Shown piece by piece: positions 30,880-39,846 of a DNA stretch of 64,000 nt. Under the pieces are notes generated by a model. That model made no database searches, was not told the origin of the DNA, and worked only from the letters and a program-made list of their open reading frames with translations. The first letter of the stretch is position 1, and the number at the start of each line of letters is the position of its first letter. The translations under genes were made by a program, and so were the position numbers. Where the stretch lies: the NCBI RefSeq assembly GCF_018304965.1, contig NZ_JAGQED010000023.1:1-64000 (forward strand), read 5' to 3'. This stretch comes from Collimonas antrihumi. Its GTDB lineage: Bacteria; Pseudomonadota; Gammaproteobacteria; Burkholderiales; Burkholderiaceae_D.

Positions 30880-32322
30880 ATGAATTATTTTTTTCGCCGC
30901 CGTTGGCCTGCCACTGCCGCTTGTGCAAGCGTCTTGTTGCTGGTGACCGCGTGTGCAAACCAGGTTCAGATCCGGGAAGCGACTCCCAGCGTCGAAATTC
31001 CCCAAAGCTGGGATCTGTCCGCCAACAATGGTGAGCAGGACTGGCCTGACAGCGGTTGGTGGAAGTTGTTTGGCAGCGATGAGTTGAGCCTGCTGGTGAC
31101 GCAAGGGCAGGCCAGCAATCTGGAAATTGCCGCGGCGATATCGCGTGTGCGGCAAGCCGAGGCGCAAGCGCGGATTGCCGGCGCGCCGTTGCTGCCGAAC
31201 GCGGACTTTTCAACCAGTGTTAATCGTGCACTGCCACTGGCCTCCAGCGGCAGCGCCGTTACTTCTACCAGCGGCTTGGTTGAAATCGGCTATGAAGTTG
31301 ATTTCTGGGGTAAAAACAAAGCCGGACTGGCCGCCGCCGAAGCCTCTTTGCAAGCAAATCGTTATGACCGGGAAACGGTAGCGTTGACCGTCACCAGCGG
31401 TATCGTATCGACTTACCTGCAGGTACTGTCGCTGCGCGACCGGATCGAAATCGCCCAGAAAAACGTCGACAATGCAGAGCGCGTGCTGAAACTGGTTGCG
31501 GCGCAAAGTCGCGCCGGCTCGGCGTCGCCGCTGGATTTGGCGCGGCAACGGTCGGCGGTGGCGGGACAAAAAGCCGTGATTCCCGATCTGAAGCAGCAGG
31601 AGCGTGAAGCGCAGACTGCGCTGGCGATTTTGCTAGGGCGCCCGCCTCAGACGTTTACTGTCAACGAACCGGGGCTCGCCAAGATTCTGCTGCCGCAGGT
31701 AACCCCGGGTTTGCCGTCAGAACTGTTGTCGCGTCGTCCGGATATCCGTCATGCCGAAGCTGAGCTGGCAGCCGCTAACGCCAACGTCGCTGCTGCGCGC
31801 GCCGCTTTGTTTCCCAGCATCCGTCTGACCGGCTCGGCCGGCGGCCAAAGCAACGCGTTACTGTCGCTGTTTAACGGCCCTAACATGCTGGTCAATCTGG
31901 GCGCCGGACTGGTCGCGCCGATTTTCGACGCCGGCCGCCTCAACAGCCAGCGCGACCTGGCGATTGCGCAGAAGCAGGAACTGGTGCAGATCTATCGTTC
32001 GACCGTGATTGCCGCGCTGTCCGAAGTCGACACGGCGTTGGGACAGATCCGCAGCCTGGATGAACAACGCCAGTTGAAAATCACGGAAATGGAGCAGGCG
32101 CGTTTTGCTTTCGACCTATCCGAAATTCGCTATCGCGTCGGCGCCGAGGATTTGATGACGGTGCTGGATACCCAGCGTTCGTTGTCGGAAGTGCAGAACG
32201 AGCTGGGCCAGATCAAACTGAAGCGACTGAAAGCCACGGTGTCGCTCTACAAAGCCCTGGGGGGAGGCTGGCAGGATGCACCTGCTGCCAAACCCGCTGT
32301 CGAGCCGATGCGCGGCAGTTAG
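30880..32322 (+). CDS. Outer membrane efflux lipoprotein, NodT family
   Basis: A 480-residue outer membrane channel of the TolC superfamily. The signal ends in the lipobox VTAC with C25 as the lipidated residue, giving an OprM/NodT-type lipoprotein. Two repeated OEP domains follow, with the block ELLSRRPDIRHAEAELAAANANVAAARAALFPSIRLTGSAG typical of RND/NodT channels. GAGGAAA lies 6-13 bases before the ATG at 30880, overlapping the stop of the adaptor gene. A TTG at 30865 in the same frame lies within that site and is not preferred. It should complete a tripartite exporter. Confidence 0.9.
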   Translation: MNYFFRRRWPATAACASVLLLVTACANQVQIREATPSVEIPQSWDLSANNGEQDWPDSGWWKLFGSDELSLLVTQGQASNLEIAAAISRVRQAEAQARIAGAPLLPNADFSTSVNRALPLASSGSAVTSTSGLVEIGYEVDFWGKNKAGLAAAEASLQANRYDRETVALTVTSGIVSTYLQVLSLRDRIEIAQKNVDNAERVLKLVAAQSRAGSASPLDLARQRSAVAGQKAVIPDLKQQEREAQTALAILLGRPPQTFTVNEPGLAKILLPQVTPGLPSELLSRRPDIRHAEAELAAANANVAAARAALFPSIRLTGSAGGQSNALLSLFNGPNMLVNLGAGLVAPIFDAGRLNSQRDLAIAQKQELVQIYRSTVIAALSEVDTALGQIRSLDEQRQLKITEMEQARFAFDLSEIRYRVGAEDLMTVLDTQRSLSEVQNELGQIKLKRLKATVSLYKALGGGWQDAPAAKPAVEPMRGS

Positions 32323-32334
32323 TAGGGTGTGCGC

Positions 32335-33129
32335 CTACACAGCCACCGGCGCCTTGATGTGCGCCTGCGGGTGATAGTCGACGATGTCGAAATCTTCAAA
32401 GCGGTAATCGAAAATCGAATCGGGACGGCGCTTGATTTCCAAACGCGGCAGCGGGCCAGGCGTGCGTGACAACTGCTCTTCGACTTGCGCCGTGTGGTTG
32501 GAATACAGATGGCAATCGCCGCCGGTCCAGATAAAATCCCCCACCTCGAGCCCGCATTGCTGCGCCATCATATGCGTCAGCAGGGCATAGGATGCAATGT
32601 TGAACGGCACGCCAAGGAAAATATCGGCGCTGCGCTGGTACAACTGGCAAGACAGTTTGCCGTCGGCGACATAAAACTGGAAGAAGGCGTGGCAGGGCGG
32701 CAGTTTCATCTGCGGGATATCAGCGACATTCCAGGCCGAGACGATCAGCCGCCGCGAATCCGGATTGTTCTTGATTTGTTCAACCACTTGCTTTATCTGG
32801 TCGATATGTTCGCGGCCCGGGGTTGGCCAGGAGCGCCATTGATAGCCGTAGATCGGTCCCAGGTTGCCGTCGGCATCGGCCCATTCGTCCCAGATTTTTA
32901 CGTCATTGTCTTTTAGATACTGGATATTGGTGGAGCCGGCCAGAAACCAGATCAGTTCATGGATGATCGATCGCAGATGCAGTTTTTTTGTGGTCAGCAA
33001 GGGAAAGCCGTCTTGCAGATTGAAACGCATCTGGTAGCCGAATACCGAGCGGGTGCCAGTGCCGGTGCGGTCGGTCTTGACGGTGCCATGTTGTTGCACA
33101 TGACGCATGAGATCTAGGTATTGGCGCAT
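32335..33129 (-). CDS. thyA: Thymidylate synthase
   Basis: A 264-residue enzyme, exactly the E. coli length, that methylates dUMP to dTMP using methylenetetrahydrofolate. The nucleophile is C146 in [15 protein letters not shown]21 in KTDRTGTGT and the RRLIVSAWN block (126-134) bind phosphate, and the [14 protein letters not shown] block binds the nucleotide. The frame stays open to 33282, but the ATG at 33129 matches the family start [11 protein letters not shown]. It converges with the NodT gene with only 12 bases between stops. Confidence 0.95.
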   Translation of the reverse strand: MRQYLDLMRHVQQHGTVKTDRTGTGTRSVFGYQMRFNLQDGFPLLTTKKLHLRSIIHELIWFLAGSTNIQYLKDNDVKIWDEWADADGNLGPIYGYQWRSWPTPGREHIDQIKQVVEQIKNNPDSRRLIVSAWNVADIPQMKLPPCHAFFQFYVADGKLSCQLYQRSADIFLGVPFNIASYALLTHMMAQQCGLEVGDFIWTGGDCHLYSNHTAQVEEQLSRTPGPLPRLEIKRRPDSIFDYRFEDFDIVDYHPQAHIKAPVAV

Positions 33130-33240
33130 TTTTTTCTTGATAACGGAAACGGATTCCAAGATTGTAACGCATTGCCGCCGCAGGTTTGCCGGTGAAACGC
33201 ATGCCGGCATTGTCATAGAAATATCAAGCGCAGGCTTATG

Positions 33241-33272
33241 ATCATTTATCGTACGCGAAGAAGATAAATGAT
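33241..33272. promoter_or_regulatory. Perfect 10-bp inverted repeat upstream of the bactofilin gene
   Basis: ATCATTTATC (33241-33250) is perfectly inverted as GATAAATGAT (33263-33272) around a 12-base centre. It lies between the divergent thyA and bactofilin genes. Being AT-rich and without a U-run, it looks more like a protein-binding site than a terminator. The regulator is unknown. Confidence 0.4.
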
Positions 33273-33481
33273 TGATAATCAAAAGCTGATGGAATCGATT
33301 TTTCCGGTTGCCGCGTCTGAATGACGGTTACAAATTAATGATTTTAGGCATGAACTTTTTGCGGACGATCTTCTCGAAAGCTGGAGACCTTCGTCTCATA
33401 TGGTCATTTGCTTATTTTATTTTCATTTTTTATGTGGCAGCGCTGGCCCATTAGTGCACGCAACACCTTCCAGGAGATCCC

Positions 33482-34012
33482 ATGCTTAAATCAGATACAT
33501 TTTTCGGCGGCAAGCGCGAAACACCAACACCTAATTCACCATTCAGTGCCAGCAGCAACCTGACTTCCGGCAGCACCTCCAACATTCCAAAGGCTAGCAA
33601 TCCCGTGAGCACTCCAGTCAGTCACTCCTCGTCGAGCACCAATGAAGTCGGCAGCAAACTGATCGTCGGTCCGAACATAAAGCTCAAGGGCGTTGAAATT
33701 ACCGATTGCGACACCTTGGTGGTAGAAGGCCGGGTTGAAGCAACAATGAATTCGCGCGTTATTCATATCGCAGAAAAAGGCGCATTCAAGGGTTCGGCTG
33801 AAATCGACCTGGCCGAAATCTATGGCGAATTCGATGGCGACCTGATTGTTCGCGAAAAGCTGGTGATTTATTCGACCGGCAAGGTTTCCGGCAAAATCCG
33901 CTATGGCAAGGTTGTCATCGAAGAAGGCGGCCAACTGACTGGTGAAGTGCAAGTCGGTACCGGCAGCAGCTCAGTCGGCACCAAGCCGGCTGCGGTTACC
34001 GCAGTAGCATAA
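33482..34012 (+). CDS. Bactofilin (polymer-forming cytoskeletal protein)
   Basis: A 176-residue member of the bactofilin family (formerly DUF583), which forms nucleotide-free filaments that scaffold envelope processes. A Ser/Thr/Pro/Asn-rich disordered head (1-55) precedes the right-handed beta-helix core (about 57-160), with regular short repeats such as DTLVVEGRVEATM, RVIHIAEKGAFKGSAEID and YGEFDGDLIV. The Ala/Val tail is short. AGGAGA lies 5-10 bases before the ATG. The gene is monocistronic, ending at the terminator at 34175. Confidence 0.88.
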   Translation: MLKSDTFFGGKRETPTPNSPFSASSNLTSGSTSNIPKASNPVSTPVSHSSSSTNEVGSKLIVGPNIKLKGVEITDCDTLVVEGRVEATMNSRVIHIAEKGAFKGSAEIDLAEIYGEFDGDLIVREKLVIYSTGKVSGKIRYGKVVIEEGGQLTGEVQVGTGSSSVGTKPAAVTAVA

Positions 34013-34046
34013 AGTTAACTTCGAGTTAACTTCGAGTCAACTTCCG
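34013..34046. repeat. Short 11-bp tandem repeat after the bactofilin gene
   Basis: Three near-identical units of AGTTAACTTCG (the third AGTCAACTTCC) follow the stop codon directly, and a related GTTAACTCC comes slightly later. The origin is probably slippage and no function is evident. Confidence 0.5.
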
Positions 34047-34174
34047 GTTGGCTTTACGTTAACTCCAGGTCAGCGTCCAGGCTGACCGGCCTTGGCCATA
34101 CAGCGCAAGGCCAGCAACTTGTCCCGCCGTGGGTAGCGGCCGGGACTATCTAGTCGTTCCTGTTTGTACCAATT

Positions 34175-34209
34175 AACCAGAGTGGAGACAAAGCCACCCT
34201 GGTTTTTTT
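34175..34209 (+). terminator. Intrinsic terminator downstream of the bactofilin gene
   Basis: AACCAG-AGTGG pairs with CCACC-CTGGTT, with loop AGACAAAG, followed by seven T's. It lies about 160 bases after the bactofilin stop and 75 bases before purU. Confidence 0.8.
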
Positions 34210-34283
34210 GTCATGTGCAGGCAGGCATGCGACAATAGCGCTTTTGGCTCAACGCTAAAGCGCTTCCCGCCTCACACAAAATC

Positions 34284-35153
34284 ATGAGCTATCCAGAATA
34301 CATTCTCACCTTGTCCTGCCTCGATCAGCGCGGAATCGTCCATCGCGTCTCCGGTTTCCTGGCGGATCACGGTTGCAATATCATCGATTCGGCCCAGTTT
34401 GGGGATGCCCAGTCCGCACTGTTTTTCATGCGTGTGCATTTCTCCTCCGAGGATGCAACGGTTACCGATGAGCGCCTGAGGGCAGAATTTTCTGCCTTGG
34501 GCGATACCATGCAAATGCATTGGCAATTGCATGATGCGCACAAGAAGCCGCGCATGATGCTGATGGTGTCGAAAATCGGCCATTGCCTGAATGATTTGCT
34601 GTTCCGCTACAAGAGCGGCTTGCTGCCGGTAGAAATTTCGGCAATCGTTTCGAATCACACTGATTTTTATCAGCTGGCCGCCAGCTATAACATTCCCTTC
34701 CACCATCTGCCATTGGCCACGGGCGCTTCAGCTGCAGCCAAACAGGCGCAGGAAGCGCGGGTGATGGAAATCGTCGAGGCCAATAATATCGATCTGGTGG
34801 TGTTGGCCCGCTATATGCAAATCCTGTCGCCTGCCATGTGCACTGCGCTGACAGGACGGGCAATCAACATCCATCATTCCTTCCTGCCTAGTTTCAAAGG
34901 CGCCAAACCCTACTACCAGGCGCATGATCGCGGCGTGAAGCTGATCGGCGCCACTGCCCATTTCGTCACCGGCGATCTGGATGAAGGTCCGATCATCGAG
35001 CAGGACGTGGCACGGGTTGATCACGCGATGGAGCCTGAGACTTTGACCGCCATCGGGCGCGACGTTGAGTGCGTGGTGTTGGCGCGGGCAGTGAAGTGGT
35101 TTATCGAGCACAGGATTTTGCTCAACGGGCACAAGACGGTGGTGTTCAAGTAA
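34284..35153 (+). CDS. purU: Formyltetrahydrofolate deformylase
   Basis: A 289-residue enzyme hydrolysing 10-formyltetrahydrofolate to formate and tetrahydrofolate, balancing the one-carbon pool. An N-terminal ACT domain (about 6-85) begins ILTLSCLDQRGIVHRVSGFLADHGCNI. The formyltransferase domain has N195 and H197 in INIHHSFLPSFKGAKPYYQA and D233 in TGDLDEGPII, the catalytic set shared with glycinamide ribonucleotide transformylase. The N-terminal ACT domain separates it from PurN. The upstream region shows no strong ribosome binding site. Confidence 0.94.
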   Translation: MSYPEYILTLSCLDQRGIVHRVSGFLADHGCNIIDSAQFGDAQSALFFMRVHFSSEDATVTDERLRAEFSALGDTMQMHWQLHDAHKKPRMMLMVSKIGHCLNDLLFRYKSGLLPVEISAIVSNHTDFYQLAASYNIPFHHLPLATGASAAAKQAQEARVMEIVEANNIDLVVLARYMQILSPAMCTALTGRAINIHHSFLPSFKGAKPYYQAHDRGVKLIGATAHFVTGDLDEGPIIEQDVARVDHAMEPETLTAIGRDVECVVLARAVKWFIEHRILLNGHKTVVFK

Positions 35154-35170
35154 ATAAGTAAGCAAGCAGC

Positions 35171-35208
35171 AAAAAAATGGCCTCAATTCACATTGAGGCC
35201 ATTTTTTT
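35171..35208. terminator. Bidirectional terminator between purU and tal
   Basis: ATGGCCTCAAT pairs with ATTGAGGCCAT (about 35177-35201) around a short loop, with seven A's to the left and seven T's to the right. It serves the convergent purU (plus) and tal (minus) genes. Confidence 0.9.
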
Positions 35209-35247
35209 ATAACATCGCAGCAATGTGCCGGCTGGCGCCGGCGATCA

Positions 35248-36183
35248 TCAACGCAAAGCGTCTACCATTTTTTCCAGCTTGACCGCATCGGCGCTGAACT
35301 GGCGTATGCCTTCCGCCAGTTTTTCGGTCGCCATTGCATCGTCGTTCAACATGGTGCGGAAAGTGGTTTCGTCGAGGTCGATTTTTTCCAAAGTACTCTG
35401 TTGCGCAGCTTCCGGGCTCAGCTTGCGGCTGACCGGGGCATCGCTTTCCGCCAGTTTCTGCAGCAGGTCGGGACTGATGGTAAGCAGGTCGCAACCGGCC
35501 AGCTCGACGATTTGCGAGGTATTGCGGAAGCTGGCACCCATGACTTCGGTGGCATAGCCGTATTTGCGGAAATAGCTGTAGATCTGTTTGACCGACTGCA
35601 CGCCAGGATCGTCGGCGCCGGTGTAATCCTGGCCGCTGGATTTCTTGTACCAGTCGTAAATACGGCCGACGAATGGCGAGATCAGCTGCACGTTGGCTTC
35701 GGCGCAGGCAATCGCCTGCGGTAACGAAAACAGCAAGGTCAGGTTGCAATGGATGCCGGCCTTTTGCAGCACTTCGGCAGCGCGAATGCCTTCCCAGGTA
35801 GAGGCGATCTTGATCAGCACGCGTTCACGGTCTATGCCTGCGGCTTCATACAGCTTGATCAGGGCGTGCCCTTTGTCGATGGTGCCTTGGGTATTGAACG
35901 ACAGGCGCGCATCGGTTTCGGTTGAAACCCGGCCCGGAATGATTTTCAGGATCTCCTTGCCGAATGTGATCAGCAGATGATCGATGATGTCGGTAGTCGA
36001 TTGCTGGCTGTGCGCCTTCACCGTCTGGCTCAGCAGCGGCTGGTATTCCGGCTTCTGCACCGCTTGCAGGATCAGCGACGGATTGGTGGTGGCGTCGCGT
36101 GGCGCAAACGCCTGGATGGACTGAAAGTCGCCGGTGTCGGCAACGATGGTGGTGAATTGCTTGAGTTGTTCGAGTTGGTTCAT
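35248..36183 (-). CDS. tal: Transaldolase
   Basis: A 311-residue pentose phosphate enzyme moving a dihydroxyacetone unit between sugar phosphates. The Schiff-base lysine is K125 in [26 protein letters not shown] (30-38) and the [18 protein letters not shown] block are family hallmarks, and length fits the TalB class. It forms the left end of the carbohydrate region and connects fructose 6-phosphate and glyceraldehyde 3-phosphate with the zwf-derived pentose branch. Confidence 0.95.
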   Translation of the reverse strand: MNQLEQLKQFTTIVADTGDFQSIQAFAPRDATTNPSLILQAVQKPEYQPLLSQTVKAHSQQSTTDIIDHLLITFGKEILKIIPGRVSTETDARLSFNTQGTIDKGHALIKLYEAAGIDRERVLIKIASTWEGIRAAEVLQKAGIHCNLTLLFSLPQAIACAEANVQLISPFVGRIYDWYKKSSGQDYTGADDPGVQSVKQIYSYFRKYGYATEVMGASFRNTSQIVELAGCDLLTISPDLLQKLAESDAPVSRKLSPEAAQQSTLEKIDLDETTFRTMLNDDAMATEKLAEGIRQFSADAVKLEKMVDALR

Positions 36184-36354
36184 GGCAGCGTAGAAAAACA
36201 GAACTGTTGGTCGGGATTACAGCGCGGAACGACAGCGAAACACGTTCCTGCCATTCTACGCAATTTATGCTTGCCCAACACAGATGGACCGATGAACAGA
36301 TGGCCAGATCAGCAATACCTTATATTCTGATCTTGTGGCGCGCTCTAAAAACTC

Positions 36355-36436
36355 CGTCATCTCCGCGAACGCGGACACCAAGGCGGGGAATCCAAGTTAC
36401 TGATTAAAATGGATTCCCGCGTTCGCGGGAATGACG
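36355..36436. repeat. GTCATTCCCGCG-family palindromic element, copy 1
   Basis: An 82-bp element begins CGTCATCTCCGCGAACGCGG and ends CGTTCGCGGGAATGACG. Its ends are inverted copies of each other, and the centre carries GGGGAATCCAAG...AAAATGGATTCCCG. A second, closely similar copy lies at 51502-51582. The form is that of a small dispersed palindromic or MITE-like repeat; no transposase is present. Confidence 0.75.
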
Positions 36437-36516
36437 GGGTCGCCGAGACGGGGTCGCCGAGACGGGGTCGCCGAGACGGGGTCGCCTAGACGGGGTCGCC
36501 GAGACGGGGTCGCCGA
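36433..36516. repeat. 14-bp tandem repeat array, six units
   Basis: Six units of GACGGGGTCGCCGA follow each other, the fourth with a single change (CCTA). The first unit starts inside the last bases of the palindromic element, so the array seems to have grown from its edge. It lies between tal and the glucose ABC transporter ATPase gene. Confidence 0.9.
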
Positions 36517-36567
36517 GACGCATGAAGATTTATTCGAAGTGGCCTTGTAGGTGTGCACCTCACATCG

Positions 36568-37713
36568 TCAGCCGATCCGATCCTCGCTCTTCGCATCAAA
36601 CAGCACCGCCTTCGACAGGTCGAACGCCAATTGCATCTGATCCTGAGGCTTGGCGGCAGCACGCGGATGCGTACGGCAAGTTACGCGGGCGTTATTGAAG
36701 CTGGTAAACACCAGCGTATCCGGGCCGGTAGGTTCAGTCAGCTCCACTGTGCAGCCGACTTCGGTCGGATGATAATTGCCGTTGCTGTCATGGGATTCCG
36801 AACCGCGTGCGCTTTGCGCGTCGGTGACGTGTTCCGGACGGATGCCGAGGATGATTTCGCGGCCGATCCAGGAAGCGATTTTCGGATCTTGTGCTTGCGC
36901 CGGCGCCAGTGGCAGCAGGGTTTTTTGCCCCGCATGCTCAAGTTCGAACGCCGGACCATGGCCATTCGCCACCAGGTTGCCGCGCATGAAATTCATCGAC
37001 GGCGAGCCGATGAAGCCGGCCACGAACAGGTTGCTAGGGTTGTCATAGATCTCTTGCGGACTGCCGAACTGCTGCACCACGCCGTCTTTCATCACGGCGA
37101 TGCGGTCGCCCAGGGTCATCGCTTCAATCTGGTCATGCGTGACATACACGATGGTGCTGCCGAGGCGCTGATGCATCAGCTTGATTTCCGCCCGCATCTC
37201 GACCCGCAGCTTGGCATCCAGGTTGGAGAGCGGTTCGTCGAACAGGAACAGCGATGGATCGCGTGCGATCGCGCGGCCCATGGCAACGCGTTGCCGTTGG
37301 CCGCCGGACAGCAGCGCCGGTTTGCGATCCAGCAGGTGCGTGATTTGCAGCGTAGTGGCGACGCGTTCGACGATCTGCTTTTGTTCCGCTTTCGGTACCT
37401 TGCGGATACCCAGGCCAAATGAAATGTTCTCACGCACCGTCATGGTCGGATACAAAGCGTAGGACTGGAACACCATGGCGATGTCGCGCTCTTTGGGCGG
37501 CACATCGTTGACGCAGCGATCACCGATCATGATCTGTCCCTCGGACACCGTTTCGAGTCCGGCGATCATGTTCAGCAGGGTTGATTTGCCGCAGCCGGAG
37601 CCGCCGACCAGGATCAGAAACTGGCCGTCTTCGATTTCCAGGTCGATGCCCTTGAGGACTTCATTGCCGTTCGGGTAAACCTTGCGCACATTGCGAATTG
37701 ATAAGCTTGCCAT
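36568..37713 (-). CDS. gtsD: Sugar ABC transporter ATPase (GtsD/UgpC/MalK type)
   Basis: A 381-residue CUT1-family ATPase energising sugar import. Walker A GGSGCGKST is at 37-45, then the signature LLSGGQRQRVAMGRAIARDP, Walker B LFLFDEPLSNLDAKLR and the switch histidine in VTHDQIEAM. The C-terminal third (about 240-381) is the MalK-like regulatory (TOBE) domain. It is the last gene of the operon. Location beside zwf and glucokinase genes suggests glucose or mannose, as for Pseudomonas Gts; the ATPase itself is generic. Confidence 0.85.
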   Translation of the reverse strand: MASLSIRNVRKVYPNGNEVLKGIDLEIEDGQFLILVGGSGCGKSTLLNMIAGLETVSEGQIMIGDRCVNDVPPKERDIAMVFQSYALYPTMTVRENISFGLGIRKVPKAEQKQIVERVATTLQITHLLDRKPALLSGGQRQRVAMGRAIARDPSLFLFDEPLSNLDAKLRVEMRAEIKLMHQRLGSTIVYVTHDQIEAMTLGDRIAVMKDGVVQQFGSPQEIYDNPSNLFVAGFIGSPSMNFMRGNLVANGHGPAFELEHAGQKTLLPLAPAQAQDPKIASWIGREIILGIRPEHVTDAQSARGSESHDSNGNYHPTEVGCTVELTEPTGPDTLVFTSFNNARVTCRTHPRAAAKPQDQMQLAFDLSKAVLFDAKSEDRIG

Positions 37714-37740
37714 TATTAAATCATTCCTTAAATTTTATTC

Positions 37741-38634
37741 TCAACCCTTGACCGCACCAGCAGTCAGGCCGCGCACAAAGTATTTACCAGCCAGCAGATA
37801 CACCACCAAGGTTGGCAATGCCGCAATGATCGCCGCTGCCATGTTGACGTTGTATTCGGTGACGCCGGTCGAAGTGTTCACCAGGTTGTTCAACGCCACC
37901 GTGACCGGCTTGGCATCGGAGCCGCCGAACACCACGCCGAACAGGAAGTCGTTCCAGATTTGCGTGAATTGCCAGATGAAGCAGACCATGAAAATCGGCA
38001 GCGACAACGGGAAAATGATTTTGCGATAGGTCATGAAGAAGCCCGCGCCATCGATTCTTGCCGCCTTGACCAGCTCTTCCGGCACCGTCACGTAGTAATT
38101 GCGGAAGAACAGCGTGGTAAAGGCGATACCGTAGACGATATGGACAAATACCAGGCCGGTTGTGGTGTTTGCCAGGTTGACGGTGCCCAGCAGGCGCGCC
38201 ATCGGCAGGATCACTACCTGGAATGGAATGAAGCAGCCGACCATCAAGGCCGTGAACAGGATTTCCGATCCGCGGAAGCGCCAGTGCGCCAGCACGTAGC
38301 CGTTAAGCGAGCCGACCAGGGTCGAAATCAAGACGGCCGGCACCGATATCTTGATCGAGTTCCAGAAGAACGGTTCCAGGCCGTTGCAGTCGACACCGGT
38401 GCATGCGGTGCTCCACGCTTTGCCCCAGGCAGCGGCGGTCGGCGCCATCGGCAACGACAGCAAATTGCCGGAACGGATTTCGTCCAGGGTTTTCACCGAA
38501 GTGCTCAACATCACATACAGAGGCGCCAGATAGTACAGTGCAACCAAAACCAGCAGGCCGTAAATCACTACGCGGCCGACGCTGAGCTTGCTGTTTTCGT
38601 TATAGATGGTGTTGCTGGTGCTGTTAGCGGCCAT
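37741..38634 (-). CDS. gtsC: Sugar ABC transporter permease (GtsC-like)
   Basis: A 297-residue inner-membrane permease of the MalG type with six predicted helices. The cytoplasmic coupling loop is EELVKAARIDGAGFFMTYRKIIFPLSLP. Its start overlaps the gtsB stop by 11 bases, and gtsD follows after 27 bases. The C-terminal ending KYFVRGLTAGAVKG is typical of CUT1 permeases. Confidence 0.86.
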   Translation of the reverse strand: MAANSTSNTIYNENSKLSVGRVVIYGLLVLVALYYLAPLYVMLSTSVKTLDEIRSGNLLSLPMAPTAAAWGKAWSTACTGVDCNGLEPFFWNSIKISVPAVLISTLVGSLNGYVLAHWRFRGSEILFTALMVGCFIPFQVVILPMARLLGTVNLANTTTGLVFVHIVYGIAFTTLFFRNYYVTVPEELVKAARIDGAGFFMTYRKIIFPLSLPIFMVCFIWQFTQIWNDFLFGVVFGGSDAKPVTVALNNLVNTSTGVTEYNVNMAAAIIAALPTLVVYLLAGKYFVRGLTAGAVKG

Positions 38635-39577
38635 TGCGCGCTCCTTTGGTTTCCAGGTACATCATGGGCACCAGCACTGCCAGTACGGTTGCCAGCATCA
38701 TCATGGCCGAGGCGGCGCCTAGTCCAAGCTGACCGCGCGAGAAGGAAAATTGATACATGAAAATTGCCGGCAGGTCGGAAGAGTTTCCGGGACCGCCTGC
38801 GGTCAGCGCCATGACCAAGTCGAAGCTCTTGATGGCGATATGGGCCAGCACCAGCAACACGCTGAAGAACACCGGCCGCAGCGCAGGAATCACGATGCGT
38901 CGATAGATGGTCGGCAAGCTTGCGCCGTCGACCATGGCAGCTTTGATGATGCTGTCGTCGATGCCGCGCAGGCCGGCCAGGAACAAGGCCATCACGAATC
39001 CGGAGGATTGCCAGACGCCGGCGATCACTACCGTATAGATCGAAAAATCGGAATTCACCAGCCAGTCGAAATGGAAGTTGGCGAAGCCCCAGTCGTGCAT
39101 CATTTTTTCCAGGCCCAGGCCCGGATTCAAAATCCACTTCCAGGCGGCGCCGGTAACGATGAACGAGAGCGCCATCGGATACAGGTAGATCGCGCGCAGT
39201 GCACCTTCGCCGCGGATTTGCTGGTCCAGGAAGATCGCCATGATGAGGCCGATGGCCAGGCAAAACAGAATGAACAAGCCGCCGAAAATGCCCAGGTTGG
39301 CGGCGGCAACCCACCAGCGGTCCAGGCCGAACAGCGTGACATATTGATTGAAGCCGGAAATTTCGTAGTTCGGCAGCATCCGTGAATTGGTCAGCGACAG
39401 CCACGCGGTGACGGCAATGAAGCCGTACACAAAGACCAGTGACAGGATGATGGTAGGCGACAGTACGATGCGTGGTAGCCAGGCATCGGCGATTGCCGCA
39501 ATGCGCCCTTGCTGCTTGGGCGTGTTGCTTGAACTCCCGACAGCGGCAGCCGGATAGGGGAGGGTGTGATCGGACAT
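38624..39577 (-). CDS. gtsB: Sugar ABC transporter permease (GtsB-like)
   Basis: A 317-residue inner-membrane permease of the MalF type. Hydrophobic helices start near residue 37, and the coupling loop reads DDSIIKAAMVDGASLPTIYRRIVIPALRP. Partner of the downstream permease. AGGAGACTT lies upstream of the ATG. A 270-bp gap with repeats and a stem-loop separates it from the binding-protein gene, a common way to give the binding protein more transcript than the membrane parts. Confidence 0.86.
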   Translation of the reverse strand: MSDHTLPYPAAAVGSSSNTPKQQGRIAAIADAWLPRIVLSPTIILSLVFVYGFIAVTAWLSLTNSRMLPNYEISGFNQYVTLFGLDRWWVAAANLGIFGGLFILFCLAIGLIMAIFLDQQIRGEGALRAIYLYPMALSFIVTGAAWKWILNPGLGLEKMMHDWGFANFHFDWLVNSDFSIYTVVIAGVWQSSGFVMALFLAGLRGIDDSIIKAAMVDGASLPTIYRRIVIPALRPVFFSVLLVLAHIAIKSFDLVMALTAGGPGNSSDLPAIFMYQFSFSRGQLGLGAASAMMMLATVLAVLVPMMYLETKGARNGR

Positions 39578-39616
39578 GCAAGTCTCCTGAAGCAGGATCG
39601 GAGCCGGCGCAAGAAT

Positions 39617-39644
39617 AAAGCTTAAGAAGCAAAGCTTAAGAAGC
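39617..39644. repeat. 14-bp direct repeat upstream of gtsB
   Basis: AAAGCTTAAGAAGC occurs twice in tandem (39617-39630 and 39631-39644), with a degenerate third copy after it. It lies in the leader between the binding-protein and permease genes. Confidence 0.6.
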
Positions 39645-39700
39645 GCAGCTTGACAGCAGTGGTGCTGCTATTTCTCGCTGCTATTTCTTCCTGTGCGGCG

Positions 39701-39733
39701 GGCGCCGAAGACGATGTTACTCGCTTCGGCCCC
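39701..39733 (-). other. Stem-loop in the gtsA-gtsB intergenic region
   Basis: GCCGAAG (39704-39710) pairs with CTTCGGC (39724-39730), extended by GGGC/CCC at the base. No U-run follows on the minus strand. Hairpins at this place in sugar ABC operons often protect the 3' end of the binding-protein mRNA; that role here is an inference. Confidence 0.45.
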
Positions 39734-39765
39734 TGCTCTTATTACGCTATTGAACAAATGATGTG

Positions 39766-39809
39766 TAAATGATATTTAAGTAATATTTAAATGATATTTA
39801 AATAATATT
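39766..39809. repeat. AT-rich tandem repeat with 11-bp period
   Basis: Four units: TAAATGATATT, TAAGTAATATT, TAAATGATATT and TAAATAATATT. The 11-bp period is close to one helical turn, so the AT tracts are in phase. It lies 37 bases downstream of the binding-protein gene stop (39847, minus strand). Confidence 0.8.
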
Positions 39810-39846
39810 TCAATAAAATACATCAACAACTATCAAGCAATTGCAC

